Positions 8,332 to 16,643 are shown, counted from the stretch's first letter. The stretch is DNA of 64,000 bases from Athalassotoga saccharophila (GCF_009936215.1 NZ_AP019551.1:248001-312000); one strand, 5' to 3'. Translations and numbers: made by a program. Notes: generated from the letters alone by a model not told the origin.

Positions 8332-9862
8332 TTCTACTTTCTCCTACAAAACTTTTTACAGCAAAACTATCATCTCTTTCCTCAAGAGTAGACAAGGCTA
8401 TTAATTCATCTATTGACAAGTTTGGTTTTTTAAGTTCTCCAGCAACTACGCCTTTTCTCAAAACAATTATTCTATCACACATATTTACAAGTTCATCAAA
8501 ATCCGAAGATATAAAAATGACACTTCTTCCTTCTTCTACAAATTTATTTATCCATGTATAAATTTGAGCCTTACTACCTACATCTATTCCTTGTGTTGGC
8601 TCATCCATAATAATTATGCTTGCATCTCTAACTAACCATTTTGATATAACAATTTTTTGTTGATTACCACCAGATAAATGCAGTACTTGAAAATCTGGAA
8701 ATGGTGGCTGTATCTCGAAGTCTTTGATGGCTTTATTTGTTAAATCAGATCCTTTTTTTGGATCCAGAAACCCGTTCTTGTTTTTTATAAGATCAACATT
8801 TGGCAGACTTATGTTAAATTTAATGCTTTGTTGCAAAATCAACCCTTCACGTTGTCTATCCTCAGGAATTAATACTATACCTTCCTTCACAGCATCTGAA
8901 GGTGCTTTTATATTTATTTTTTTATTGTTTAAAAATATACTTCCATCGGTAGCAGGTGTTATACCGAATAATGTATTCGCCAGCGTCGTTCTTCCAGAAC
9001 CAAGAATTCCCGCTATACCTAAGACTTCACCTTTTTTTAGTTCCATGGAAAAACTTCTCAAAATGCCACTATTTATGTTTTCTACTTTTAAATTTATGCT
9101 ACCAATTTTAGGATCTCGTCTTGGGTAAAAAGTTTGAAGTTCTCTTCCTATCATTGCTTTAACTATGCTACCTAAATTCAAGTTTGAAATCGAGTCTGTC
9201 ATAACAACTTCTCCATTTCTAAAAACCGTTACAGTGTCAGCCAATTCAAAAATTTCTTCAAGTAGGTGACTTATATAAATTATGCTTATTCCTTTATTTT
9301 TGAGCTTTTTGATATTTTCAAACAATATTTTTGTTTCATCAGATGTAAGAGCAGCTGTAGGTTCATCCAAAATCAATATTTTTCCTTGTTTTAGAAGAGA
9401 TCTCAATATTTGCAACAGTTTTTGCATAGGCGCACTAATATTCTTTGCCTCTTGATCAAGTGGAATGTTTATGCCAACCTCATTCATGATTTTCAACGCC
9501 TGATTTCTAAAGTTTTTCCAATTTATTAACTTAATGGAAGAAGAGGAATAATTATCAATAAACATATTCTCAAGGACTGTTAAGTCGGGGAAGATTATTA
9601 AGCTTTGATGCACAGTTGATATTCCCAAAGATATAGCATAATTAGGGTCTTTTATTTCTACCTTCTTTCCATCAAGGAAAATGTTACCACTATCAGGTTT
9701 ATAAACCCCAGCCAAAATTTTGACTAATGTTGATTTACCCGCTCCATTCTGACCAACTAAAGCATGAACTTCTCCTTTTTTAAGTTGGAAATCTACATTT
9801 TTTAAGGCCTGAACACCAGGAAAAGATTTTGATAATTTTTCTGTTCGTAAAATCTCATCCAA
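8324..9862 (-). CDS. rhaT: Two-domain sugar ABC ATPase (RbsA/RhaT-type)
   Basis: A 512-residue cytoplasmic ATPase with two fused nucleotide-binding domains, as in ribose, xylose and rhamnose importers. Domain 1 has Walker A GQNGAGKST, a degenerate signature near ISAPMQKL and Walker B ILILDEPTAAL. Domain 2 has the usual degenerate P-loop GILGSGRTT, signature LSGGNQQK and Walker B IIMDEPTQGID. The frame can extend to a TTG at 9892 overlapping the aldolase gene, but a TTG at 9860-9862, preceded by GGAAGAGG at good spacing, gives a normal N-terminus (MDEILRTEKLSKSFPG). It energises import through the two downstream permeases. Rhamnose specificity is inferred from the operon. Confidence 0.88.
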   Translation of the reverse strand: MDEILRTEKLSKSFPGVQALKNVDFQLKKGEVHALVGQNGAGKSTLVKILAGVYKPDSGNIFLDGKKVEIKDPNYAISLGISTVHQSLIIFPDLTVLENMFIDNYSSSSIKLINWKNFRNQALKIMNEVGINIPLDQEAKNISAPMQKLLQILRSLLKQGKILILDEPTAALTSDETKILFENIKKLKNKGISIIYISHLLEEIFELADTVTVFRNGEVVMTDSISNLNLGSIVKAMIGRELQTFYPRRDPKIGSINLKVENINSGILRSFSMELKKGEVLGIAGILGSGRTTLANTLFGITPATDGSIFLNNKKINIKAPSDAVKEGIVLIPEDRQREGLILQQSIKFNISLPNVDLIKNKNGFLDPKKGSDLTNKAIKDFEIQPPFPDFQVLHLSGGNQQKIVISKWLVRDASIIIMDEPTQGIDVGSKAQIYTWINKFVEEGRSVIFISSDFDELVNMCDRIIVLRKGVVAGELKKPNLSIDELIALSTLEERDDSFAVKSFVGESRND

Positions 9863-9881
9863 TTTTACCTCTTCCTTTACT

Positions 9882-10526
9882 TTAATAATCAATTACTTTA
9901 TACGATGATAATTGATTCAAAAAAGCTTTTATGTCTCTCTCTTTAATTTCATTTATATTTTCATCTGCCATTTTAAGTGTAAGTACAACCTTTGCAACAA
10001 AATCAAGTGTTTCCAGTTTTTCATAGACCGCTTTGATGCTTTTTCCTATCACTGTCACGCCGTGATTTTGAAGAATGAAAACATCCTTTCCGGCTTTCAA
10101 TTCCGGTGTAAATACATCTGCAAATTCCTGTGTGCCTGGCATTCTGTATGGAAGATACGTGATGTCTTTGAGCAAAAGTGCGGCCTCCGGAAGCGTGTTT
10201 ATGGGGATCTTTTCACCACTTACGGCAAAGGCAGTTGCGTAAGCAGGGTGGGCGTGAAAGACACAATTTATATCCGGTCTCTCTTTGTATATGAGAAAAT
10301 GCATCTTGCGCTCTGACGAAGGTTCTCCGTCACCTTCTATGACTTTATCATCCAATGTTATTTTTATGATATCTTTAGGCTTAAGAAAATGCTTTATGCT
10401 CGAGTGAGGAGTTATATATATGGTGTTGGCATCTGCTCTTACGCTCATGTTTCCGCCGGTGGATTCTGTGAGGCCTCTGTCCCATGCAAGTTTAGAATAC
10501 TCGACAAGTTCTTCAACGATATTCAT
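9882..10526 (-). CDS. Class II aldolase, FucA-like (rhamnulose/fuculose 1-phosphate)
   Basis: A 214-residue zinc aldolase/epimerase-family protein that cleaves a deoxyketohexose 1-phosphate into dihydroxyacetone phosphate and L-lactaldehyde. With the ATG at 10524-10526, which follows GGAGG at five bases, catalytic Glu73 (GEPSSERKMHF), zinc ligands His91 and His93 (FHAHPAY) and His155 (LQNHG) fall on almost the same numbers as in E. coli FucA (Glu73, His92, His94, His155). It is thus FucA-sized, not the longer E. coli RhaD type. As first gene of a rhamnose operon it most likely acts on L-rhamnulose 1-phosphate. A promoter and a palindromic operator lie directly upstream. Confidence 0.82.
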   Translation of the reverse strand: MNIVEELVEYSKLAWDRGLTESTGGNMSVRADANTIYITPHSSIKHFLKPKDIIKITLDDKVIEGDGEPSSERKMHFLIYKERPDINCVFHAHPAYATAFAVSGEKIPINTLPEAALLLKDITYLPYRMPGTQEFADVFTPELKAGKDVFILQNHGVTVIGKSIKAVYEKLETLDFVAKVVLTLKMADENINEIKERDIKAFLNQLSSYKVIDY

Positions 10527-10541
10527 AATTTCCTCCAATCT

Positions 10542-10562
10542 ATATGATTAACTTAATCATAT
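10542..10562 (-). promoter_or_regulatory. 21-bp palindromic operator of the rhamnose operon
   Basis: The minus strand reads ATATGATTAA-G-TTAATCATAT, a perfect 10-bp inverted repeat around one central base. It lies just downstream of the predicted transcription start and upstream of the aldolase Shine-Dalgarno, a position that suits a repressor. The cognate regulator is not certain; the DeoR protein encoded at 13.2 kb is the nearest candidate. Confidence 0.7.
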
Positions 10563-10566
10563 TTAT

Positions 10567-10606
10567 TTGACAAAATCATTTTAATTCTTGATGATTTTTT
10601 TGTCAA
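10567..10606 (-). promoter_or_regulatory. Promoter of the rhamnose operon inside an inverted repeat
   Basis: On the minus strand a -35 TTGACA (10601-10606) and a -10 TAAAAT (10578-10583) are separated by 17 bases, placing transcription start near 10571. The segment is also an imperfect inverted repeat: TTGACAAAATCAT at 10567-10579 is mirrored by ATGATTTTTTTGTCAA at 10591-10606, with three extra T. That symmetry may be another regulator-binding site. Confidence 0.75.
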
Positions 10607-10648
10607 GTCTATTTTTTGCGAAAATAACGCCAAAATAATGTAAATAAT

Positions 10649-10675
10649 GGCGCTAATACAAATTAGCGCCTTTTT
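10649..10675. terminator. GC-rich hairpin between two operons
   Basis: The arms GGCGCTAA (10649-10656) and TTAGCGCC (10663-10670) pair perfectly around TACAAA. A run of five T follows on the plus strand. The transporter operon that ends at 10731 is on the minus strand, where the hairpin is followed only by a weakly T-rich stretch. It probably still ends that transcript and insulates the rhamnose promoter. Confidence 0.65.
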
Positions 10676-10730
10676 ACTAACGTTATCTTTTATTTCGTAA
10701 TGATTCTTTGTTAATGTTACATTGAGTTGT

Positions 10731-11435
10731 CTATCTACTTAGGAAAAATATTCTTTTCATAAGTTCACTTTCGGCCTGTATGAATTTTGTGTCCGAGATA
10801 TCTCTTTCTTTTTGTTGAAGATCGATTTTTATATCTTGGATGATCTTTGAAGGACGTTTTGAGAGTATCAAAATCCTGTCTGATAACAGAATGGCCTCTT
10901 TTACATCGTGAGTTACCGTGATGATGGCAAATTTTCTTTGATCTCTAAGTTTATTTATGTCTTCTATTATCGCAAACTTAACCGGCATGTCGAGAGATGA
11001 GAAAGGCTCGTCGAGAATGAGAAGTTGGGGATCGGCTATGAGGGCTCTGACGAGGTTTACTCTTTGCTTCATTCCGCCACTCAATTGAGATGGAAGGTAA
11101 TCTTCAAATCCTTCGAGGCGCATTGCCTTAAGAAAAAAATCTATCTTATCTTTGTCAGGAAAAACAAAGGTAAGATTTTCCATTACGTTTATCCAAGGGA
11201 TAAGGCGCGGCTCTTGAAAAACAAAGCCTATTCTCTCAAAGTTTTTCTCTATCCTGCCATGAAAATCTTTTTCAAGATCGGCAATTATCTTCAAAAATGT
11301 CGTTTTTCCGCATCCTGAAGGGCCTATCATCGCAATACGCTCGTCCCTTTCGATCTCAAGGTTCCATCCGTCTATAACCGAAAGGTTTCCAAAATTTTTC
11401 TTTAGATTTTCTACCCTTAAGATTGCATCTGCCAT
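10731..11435 (-). CDS. NitT/TauT-type ABC transporter ATPase
   Basis: A 234-residue ABC ATPase of the nitrate/sulfonate/taurine (SsuB/TauB/ThiZ) family. Visible motifs are Walker A GPSGCGKTT, Q-loop VFQEPRLIPW, signature LSGGMKQR, Walker B LLILDEPF and the switch His in VTHDVKEA. It powers uptake by the permease and binding protein encoded immediately upstream, overlapping the permease gene by 19 bases. It is the last gene of a three-gene operon ending about 60 bases before a hairpin. The substrate is unknown: the family includes importers for sulfonates, nitrate, hydroxymethylpyrimidine and riboflavin. No thiamine or flavin riboswitch precedes the operon. Confidence 0.85.
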   Translation of the reverse strand: MADAILRVENLKKNFGNLSVIDGWNLEIERDERIAMIGPSGCGKTTFLKIIADLEKDFHGRIEKNFERIGFVFQEPRLIPWINVMENLTFVFPDKDKIDFFLKAMRLEGFEDYLPSQLSGGMKQRVNLVRALIADPQLLILDEPFSSLDMPVKFAIIEDINKLRDQRKFAIITVTHDVKEAILLSDRILILSKRPSKIIQDIKIDLQQKERDISDTKFIQAESELMKRIFFLSR

Positions 11436-12154
11436 TTTTCGAGTACTTTTTTAAATGCTATTTTCACAAGTCTTTCGGATGCTATTCCAAGTGTTACGGC
11501 TATTATTGTAAGCGCATAAATTCTCGGCACATCGACATATTGCCTCGCCCACGAAATAAGCACACCTATTCCATCAGATCCACAGAGATATTCTGAAACG
11601 ACTATGACCTTCCATACATCCCCTATTATAACTTCTACAGTTGAAAATACGAACGGGACCAATGATCCGAGGTATATCGTCCTTATGATTTTAACCTGAG
11701 GCACTTTGTAAACTCTCGCCATTTCTATTAAACTTTTATCTGTACTCCTTACGCCTGCTGCCGTTGTGAAGATCGAGATTGGAAGAAGGGACAAAAAGCT
11801 TATCACAACGGGACCTTTCCATCCTATCCCCCATACGAATATTACAAGCGCAAGCCATGATATGACCGGCACAGCCTGAACTACCGTAATGGCAGGCCTG
11901 AATATTTGGTAAACGCTTTCACTTATACCCATCAAAAATCCCACAGGAGTGCCAATTGCTATAACCATTAAGAGTACCAAAAGACTTTTCCATACCGTGC
12001 TGAATATTGCCTGATAAGTTTCCTGCTGAAGTGCAAGGTTGTAAAGTGATTTAAATGTAAGGTACGGAGATGGCAGGATCAACGGAACGTTGAGAATCGC
12101 CGCGAAGATCTGCCATGCGATCAAAAATATCAGAATCCCAAAAAGTATTTTCAA
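11417..12154 (-). CDS. NitT/TauT-type ABC transporter permease
   Basis: A 245-residue membrane protein with about six helices, of the binding-protein-dependent permease family. The EAA loop is recognisable at EMARVYKVPQVKIIRTIYLG (about residues 143-162), which contacts the ATPase. The gene starts with a TTG that overlaps the binding-protein stop codon and it overlaps the ATPase gene, so the operon is translationally coupled. Together with its neighbours it forms an importer of the SsuABC/ThiXYZ type. Nothing in the membrane sequence identifies the substrate. Confidence 0.84.
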   Translation of the reverse strand: MKILFGILIFLIAWQIFAAILNVPLILPSPYLTFKSLYNLALQQETYQAIFSTVWKSLLVLLMVIAIGTPVGFLMGISESVYQIFRPAITVVQAVPVISWLALVIFVWGIGWKGPVVISFLSLLPISIFTTAAGVRSTDKSLIEMARVYKVPQVKIIRTIYLGSLVPFVFSTVEVIIGDVWKVIVVSEYLCGSDGIGVLISWARQYVDVPRIYALTIIAVTLGIASERLVKIAFKKVLEKWQMQS

Positions 12155-13083
12155 TATCCGTAAAATCCCTCTGAAGGAACAGATGGCATCCCCTGTGGAT
12201 AGAGTTCATTCAATTTTGAAAGGAAAATCTCCACATCCGATTTGCACTTTGAGATAGGTACGTAATAAAATTCAGTTCTTTTCATCGATTCCTTCAAAAC
12301 GGGTATCGGTATCGAAAGGTACGTTTTCGAAAGTTCGAGTGCCTGATCTATATTTTGATTCATCCATTCTATCGATCTTTCAAAAGTTTGTTCAACATTT
12401 ATAACAGTTTGAGGATGCGCACTTGCAAAGTTATCCATAACAAATAACCCTGCTATAGGTATCCTATCAGGAAGATCCATTTCTTCTCCCCACACTTTTT
12501 GAAAATCAAGCGCTATTTTTCCATATCCTCCAGCGATTGTCATCGTCACAAAAGGTTCTGGAAGGGCCGCGTAATCGATCTTTCCCGATCTGAAAAGTGC
12601 GACTATTTCCTGTGGCTGAAGATAATATATCTTAACGTCTTTGTCCGGTGTCACACCATCCTGAGACATCATATACCTCATGAGCACATCAACGGTTTGA
12701 CCACGTCCTTCCGGGGTGTAAATGGACTTTCCAACAAGACTTTTCCATCCAGTAAAGGTTGCGTCCTTCGAGACGACAAGATAAAAGACCTTCCATTCGT
12801 AAACTCCGAGAAGTGATATTTTTACCCCCTTCGAATACAAAATGGCCCCAAGCGTTACTGGCAAAACCGCAAAATCAGTTTGATTTGAAGCGATCATGGC
12901 TATTGCCTCATCTGTATTCTGCCAAAGTTTTACATTTATCGTCGCACTTCCGGTCACAACACCCTTCATAATCGGAGCGATCGGGATCGTCGTTGGTCCG
13001 AGAGGATTTATTAGCGTCACGCTGCTGGCAATTGAAATAGTTACAATGACAGAGAGTAAAATCAAAAAGGCGATCTTCCTCAT
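12151..13083 (-). CDS. NitT/TauT-type ABC solute-binding protein
   Basis: About 310 residues with an N-terminal signal peptide (MRKIAFLILLSVIVTISIAS) and no obvious lipobox. The mature part has the two-lobed fold pattern of the SsuA/ThiY group: NPLGPTTIPIAPIMKG near the N-terminus, SNQTDFAVLPVTLGAIL for the first substrate contact strand, and YTPEGRGQTVDVLMRYM in the second half. The GTG at 13092 lies inside the Shine-Dalgarno GAGGTG, so the ATG at 13081-13083 is preferred. A -10 TATAAT lies upstream with a weak -35. It is the first gene of the transporter operon and is divergent from the DeoR gene. Ligand unknown. Confidence 0.82.
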   Translation of the reverse strand: MRKIAFLILLSVIVTISIASSVTLINPLGPTTIPIAPIMKGVVTGSATINVKLWQNTDEAIAMIASNQTDFAVLPVTLGAILYSKGVKISLLGVYEWKVFYLVVSKDATFTGWKSLVGKSIYTPEGRGQTVDVLMRYMMSQDGVTPDKDVKIYYLQPQEIVALFRSGKIDYAALPEPFVTMTIAGGYGKIALDFQKVWGEEMDLPDRIPIAGLFVMDNFASAHPQTVINVEQTFERSIEWMNQNIDQALELSKTYLSIPIPVLKESMKRTEFYYVPISKCKSDVEIFLSKLNELYPQGMPSVPSEGFYGY

Positions 13084-13243
13084 CTTTCCCACCTCGATTT
13101 GTGATTATTGTAACTATAAGTATTATACTATTTGTACCATAAGAATTAAAAAGTGGCGCGTATATAATGAACACGTAACGCGTGGAAGGTGCATGTTGAA
13201 ATTTGTAAATCAGTTTTGTGATAAAATTTTCTAAAGGAGCGTG

Positions 13244-14034
13244 ATGATAAAATCGATCATAAACTTTTTAAAAGAGAAAGATGGAACAGAATTTTGGAAC
13301 TCGTAAATGAAAGAGATTTTCTCTCTATAGATGAGATGAAAAAATTGCTCAATGTTTCAGAAATAACCATAAGACGGGATATGAAAGAATTGAACGATAG
13401 AGCGCTCGTCCAAAAAGTCTATGGAGGAATAAAAAAGATAGATTCGAATCCTCCCGAGGCTCAATTTGCCCAAAGGCGCATGTCACATGCAAATGAAAAG
13501 GCTCTTATTGCAAAAATTGCCGTTGAACTTGTCGAAGATGGAGATACGATTTTTATAGACGCATCATCTACAACATTCGAATTTGCACGGGTATGCAGGG
13601 AGAAAAGAAATAATTTGCATGTCGTGACAACCAGTCTTGTGACGGCCCTTGAGTTGATAAAGAATCCTACAAATACAGTTACCATAATAGGCGGAATGGT
13701 GAGATCGGACAACATGTCCGTAATAGGGACAACCGCAGAAAAAATGGCAGAAAATTTAAACGTTGAGAAGACCTTTATTTCTTGCAGAACTTTTGAGCCA
13801 AATGAAGGCACGTTTGAGACAAACCCTTCGGAAAGCGTTATAAAAAGTACTATGGCCGATAATTCAAATAAAATTTATCTGCTCGTTGACAGTTCAAAAT
13901 TATTCAAAAAATCGACATTTCTTACAGTACCGGTGGAAAAAATAGATGCCGTCGTAACTGACGGCAGAGTAGATGAACTTATCAAAGCCTTACCTGACAA
14001 GGTTAAAGTCTTTTATGACCTTCGTAAGGCTTGA
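13244..14034 (+). CDS. DeoR-family sugar regulator with out-of-frame N-terminus
   Basis: The main frame encodes a DeoR repressor: winged helix with VSEITIRRDMKELNDRALVQKVYGG, then a sugar-phosphate-sensing ISOCOT/DeoRC domain (DGDTIFIDASSTTFEF, TIIGGMVR, LLVDSSKL). Its only usual start is a TTG at 13294, which would cut off the first recognition-domain helix (RERWNRILELV), although that sequence is encoded just upstream in frame. The only ATG with a Shine-Dalgarno (AAAGGAG, ATG at 13244) is in another frame and hits a stop at 13304-13306. A -1 shift at TTTAAAA (13267-13273) would join the two. Programmed frameshifting, a natural mutation or an assembly error are all possible. The 3-prime end overlaps the convergent aldolase gene by 45 bases. 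Possible targets are the rhamnose operon and the kinase/aldolase genes. Confidence 0.72.
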
Positions 14035-14823
14035 TCCGTTGTGAATTATTGACTTCAATGCTTTAACAAGATCTTTCATTTTCGGATTTTGCCATACGTT
14101 CCTTCCGAATACTATTCCTTTCGCACCGGCCTCAATGGATTCCTTTGCAACCTTTAAAACTCCTTCGACGCTATCCATCTTCGGCCCACCTAAAACAAAT
14201 ATTGGCACTTTAAGATCATTCACAAGATCTCTGAATTCAGACTTATTTCCCGTGTATGGAATCTTTAATATGTCCGCTCCCATCTCAAGCGCCATTCTCG
14301 ATGCGTGTTCGATGAGTTTGGGATCATTTCTTTTCTCTTTGGGTATTTCCTCTCCCCATAAGACTGGCTCAACCATGAGTGGCATATTCCATCTGTCGCA
14401 TTCATTCGCAAGGTTACTGACTACCCTTACACTTTCCATCTGGACATGTTCACGCTCTCCCCATGGAAGTAATACTTTAACGATATCAAAGTTGTACCTG
14501 AGTGCGAATTCCACATCTGCGATTATCTCATGGCCTACAACCTCTCCCGATCCACCCGGCACTGTCGATAACAACGGAATATCGGCCGTTAAAATTCTTC
14601 CCGGCGCATCTTTTGACGAAAACAGACCGAGAGATATTTTGCCAATTCCCGGACTTAAAAGCGTTCCATCTATGCCTATATCTATCAACTGCTTCAAAAT
14701 CTTGAGAGGATCTTCAAGTCCTTCAACGTTGCCCATGACAATACCATGATCGATGGGGATAATAACTGATTTCCCGCTTTTTGGATTCAAAATCCTTGAC
14801 ATTCTCAATTCTTTAACGTTCAT
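13990..14823 (-). CDS. Class I (DhnA/LsrF-type) aldolase
   Basis: A 277-residue DeoC/LacD/DhnA-superfamily Schiff-base aldolase. Conserved blocks are SRILNPKSGKSVIIPIDHG (residues 9-27), GADILKIPYTG with the probable Schiff-base Lys187, and the phosphate-binding FVLGGPK and GIVFGRNVWQ. The pattern is closest to LsrF and archaeal-type fructose-bisphosphate aldolases. The ATG at 14821-14823 follows GGAGG at five bases; the longer frame would run 49 bases into the upstream kinase gene. It overlaps the PfkB kinase gene by 11 bases, so kinase then aldolase likely act in sequence on a phosphorylated sugar. The 3-prime end runs into the convergent DeoR gene. The substrate is not determined. Confidence 0.8.
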   Translation of the reverse strand: MNVKELRMSRILNPKSGKSVIIPIDHGIVMGNVEGLEDPLKILKQLIDIGIDGTLLSPGIGKISLGLFSSKDAPGRILTADIPLLSTVPGGSGEVVGHEIIADVEFALRYNFDIVKVLLPWGEREHVQMESVRVVSNLANECDRWNMPLMVEPVLWGEEIPKEKRNDPKLIEHASRMALEMGADILKIPYTGNKSEFRDLVNDLKVPIFVLGGPKMDSVEGVLKVAKESIEAGAKGIVFGRNVWQNPKMKDLVKALKSIIHNGSSLTKVIKDFNLVR

Positions 14824-15889
14824 GTCTTCCTCCAATTCTGGATGGTAATCTTTCCCATCCACGCTTTATTCTTTCTTCTATTACTCTCATGTGTTTCACG
14901 CCACTCGTCGAATCTAAGGCCTCGGTACAAAAGGCTCCGGTTGCACACATGAAATCCATCGTCTCATCTGGATCTGCACCCTGCAAAAGTTTCGCAAGAA
15001 ATCCCGCAATGGATGCATCTCCTGATCCAGTCGTGCCGACTACATCCGTTTTGAAGGCCGGCGAAATCACTTCTATCTCAGACCAATCTCTTGGCTCAAC
15101 TAAATTGGCAAGTAAATCATCCTTTTTTATCTTTCCGCTTCTCAGGTATGCCCCATCTTTGCCAATCTTTATCACGGCTATCTTTACACCGTACCCTAAC
15201 AGTTCATCCGTGAGATCGACCAAAAGTGTGTGAGTCAGATCGCCCTTTCTTCGCGTCATAAAAAGTATTTCATCTAAACTCGGCAGAAAGATGTCCGTGT
15301 ATGGAAGGACATTGGATAGAAATCTTTTCCAATCTATTCGACCGGATTCGGAATTTGGATCAGGCATCGTCATGTCAAGAGAGGTTATCATCTTTCTTTC
15401 GTGGGCGCTTTTGAAGATTTTGACGAGTTCTGCTCCATCGTCATCGTATATTCTCTTCATGACGGGGGGATACCCGAAATGGAAGATCTGACCCCTGATT
15501 TGATCAAAGGGAATATCCTTTGCGCAAAATGTATCGTTGACTCCGGGATAATGCAAAAATGCCCTGTCGGAATTCGGAGGACTTAAAACGAGTGTGTAAG
15601 ATGATCCGGCCTCGGTACTTTTTGACATATATTTTGCCAGATCATCTCCATCGCGACTTATGACATTGAGGGTTATCTTTCCTATGAGATCGTTGCCTAT
15701 TTTGCCGATAAGAACGGGATCAAGGCCGAGTCTTTTGAGATCAACACCTGTATTGGGAACAGCGCCGCCCGTCGAAAATTGCATTTGACCTGTCACGATA
15801 AGATAACCGGGCTTTATGTCTTCGAATTTTCCATTCCATTGAGGTATCAAATCAACGCAGGTGTGTCCTGCAACGATTATACCTGACAA
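14813..15889 (-). CDS. PfkB-family carbohydrate kinase
   Basis: A ribokinase-like sugar kinase of about 358 residues. It has the N-terminal GG-type motif FSTGGAVPNTGVDLKRLG and the C-terminal anion-hole and catalytic-base motif DVVGTTGSGDASIAG (Asp about 291). It phosphorylates a sugar or sugar phosphate with ATP. A TTG at 15898 touches the Shine-Dalgarno GGAG with no spacing; the TTG at 15887-15889 has nine bases and is preferred. It lies between peptidase E and an LsrF-type aldolase gene, with which it overlaps. Kinase plus DhnA-type aldolase pairs are seen in tagatose, inositol and related routes; which applies here is unknown. Confidence 0.82.
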   Translation of the reverse strand: MSGIIVAGHTCVDLIPQWNGKFEDIKPGYLIVTGQMQFSTGGAVPNTGVDLKRLGLDPVLIGKIGNDLIGKITLNVISRDGDDLAKYMSKSTEAGSSYTLVLSPPNSDRAFLHYPGVNDTFCAKDIPFDQIRGQIFHFGYPPVMKRIYDDDGAELVKIFKSAHERKMITSLDMTMPDPNSESGRIDWKRFLSNVLPYTDIFLPSLDEILFMTRRKGDLTHTLLVDLTDELLGYGVKIAVIKIGKDGAYLRSGKIKKDDLLANLVEPRDWSEIEVISPAFKTDVVGTTGSGDASIAGFLAKLLQGADPDETMDFMCATGAFCTEALDSTSGVKHMRVIEERIKRGWERLPSRIGGRHER

Positions 15890-15901
15890 TATGATCAACT
15901 C

Positions 15902-16615
15902 CTACAAGACTACTGATTTGAATTTGTAAGTTTCTCCCGCATCCAAAGGCTCGATCTTTTGATCTTTGAAAAGAAATGCATTTCCCCCTGCAGATATTAT
16001 TTTAAATTCGTCATCTTCGATTTCCATCGCGCATTTGTTTTCGAGTCCAAATCCAACGCCTGAAAAATTCATCATGAATTTCGTGAACTCAGGCTTTCTG
16101 TCCTCTTCGTTTAAATGCGGACAAAATATTCCATCGACAAGGTTAAGGCCTTCGACGACGATGTAATTCCATCGATCTGAATTTGAAAATCTTTCCGAAT
16201 CGCTAAAGCCGTATTTGAACCAGCATATCGCACCGGCACTCAAACCAGAAAGCACAAGGCCTTTTTTGTATCTTTCGGAGAGTAACCTATCGACCCCTTT
16301 CTCTTTCCAGACATTCATCATCATTTTAGTATTTCCACCGCCCACATACACAAGATCGGCTGAAATTATCTTGGCCTCGATCTCGTCGTGACTTACGGCT
16401 TTGGTTGTCAAAAAGAGTACATCTGTTTTGCATCCGAGGCGTTTTCCATAAACTTCTTCAAAAGTCTGGCAGTATTCAAGTGGTTCTCCACTCGCCGTTG
16501 GTATAAACAAAGCGTTTGGCCTAACTTTGCCAGTTATCTCGACTATTTTTTTGTCTATTTCGAGAGTTTCAAATTTAGAAATTTCTCCGCCGCCAATTGC
16601 AACAATATGTCCCAT
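15902..16615 (-). CDS. Peptidase E-like serine peptidase (family S51)
   Basis: A 237-residue alpha/beta protein of the class I glutamine amidotransferase-like superfamily. The nucleophile elbow GLSAGAICWF places the catalytic Ser at about 126, and the conserved YVGGGNT block and GIFCPHLNEE (His166) match family S51. Such enzymes are cytoplasmic dipeptidases specific for N-terminal aspartate or are cyanophycinase-like. The ATG follows GAGGTGAG. It is 12 bases upstream of the PfkB kinase and probably co-transcribed with it, although the functional link is not obvious. Only 28 bases separate it from the penicillin-binding protein gene on the same strand. Confidence 0.8.
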   Translation of the reverse strand: MGHIVAIGGGEISKFETLEIDKKIVEITGKVRPNALFIPTASGEPLEYCQTFEEVYGKRLGCKTDVLFLTTKAVSHDEIEAKIISADLVYVGGGNTKMMMNVWKEKGVDRLLSERYKKGLVLSGLSAGAICWFKYGFSDSERFSNSDRWNYIVVEGLNLVDGIFCPHLNEEDRKPEFTKFMMNFSGVGFGLENKCAMEIEDDEFKIISAGGNAFLFKDQKIEPLDAGETYKFKSVVL

Positions 16616-16643
16616 GATCTCACCTCAAAAAGAGTATAGCATA

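Noticed and set aside
10567-10583. Plus-strand TTGACA as a divergent promoter
   Set aside because: No -10 at proper distance and no plus-strand gene downstream; it is the mirror of the rhamnose promoter -35.
13084-13243. Thiamine riboswitch upstream of the NitT/TauT transporter
   Set aside because: Neither the CTGAGA nor the ACCTGAT-type conserved elements is present on the minus strand.
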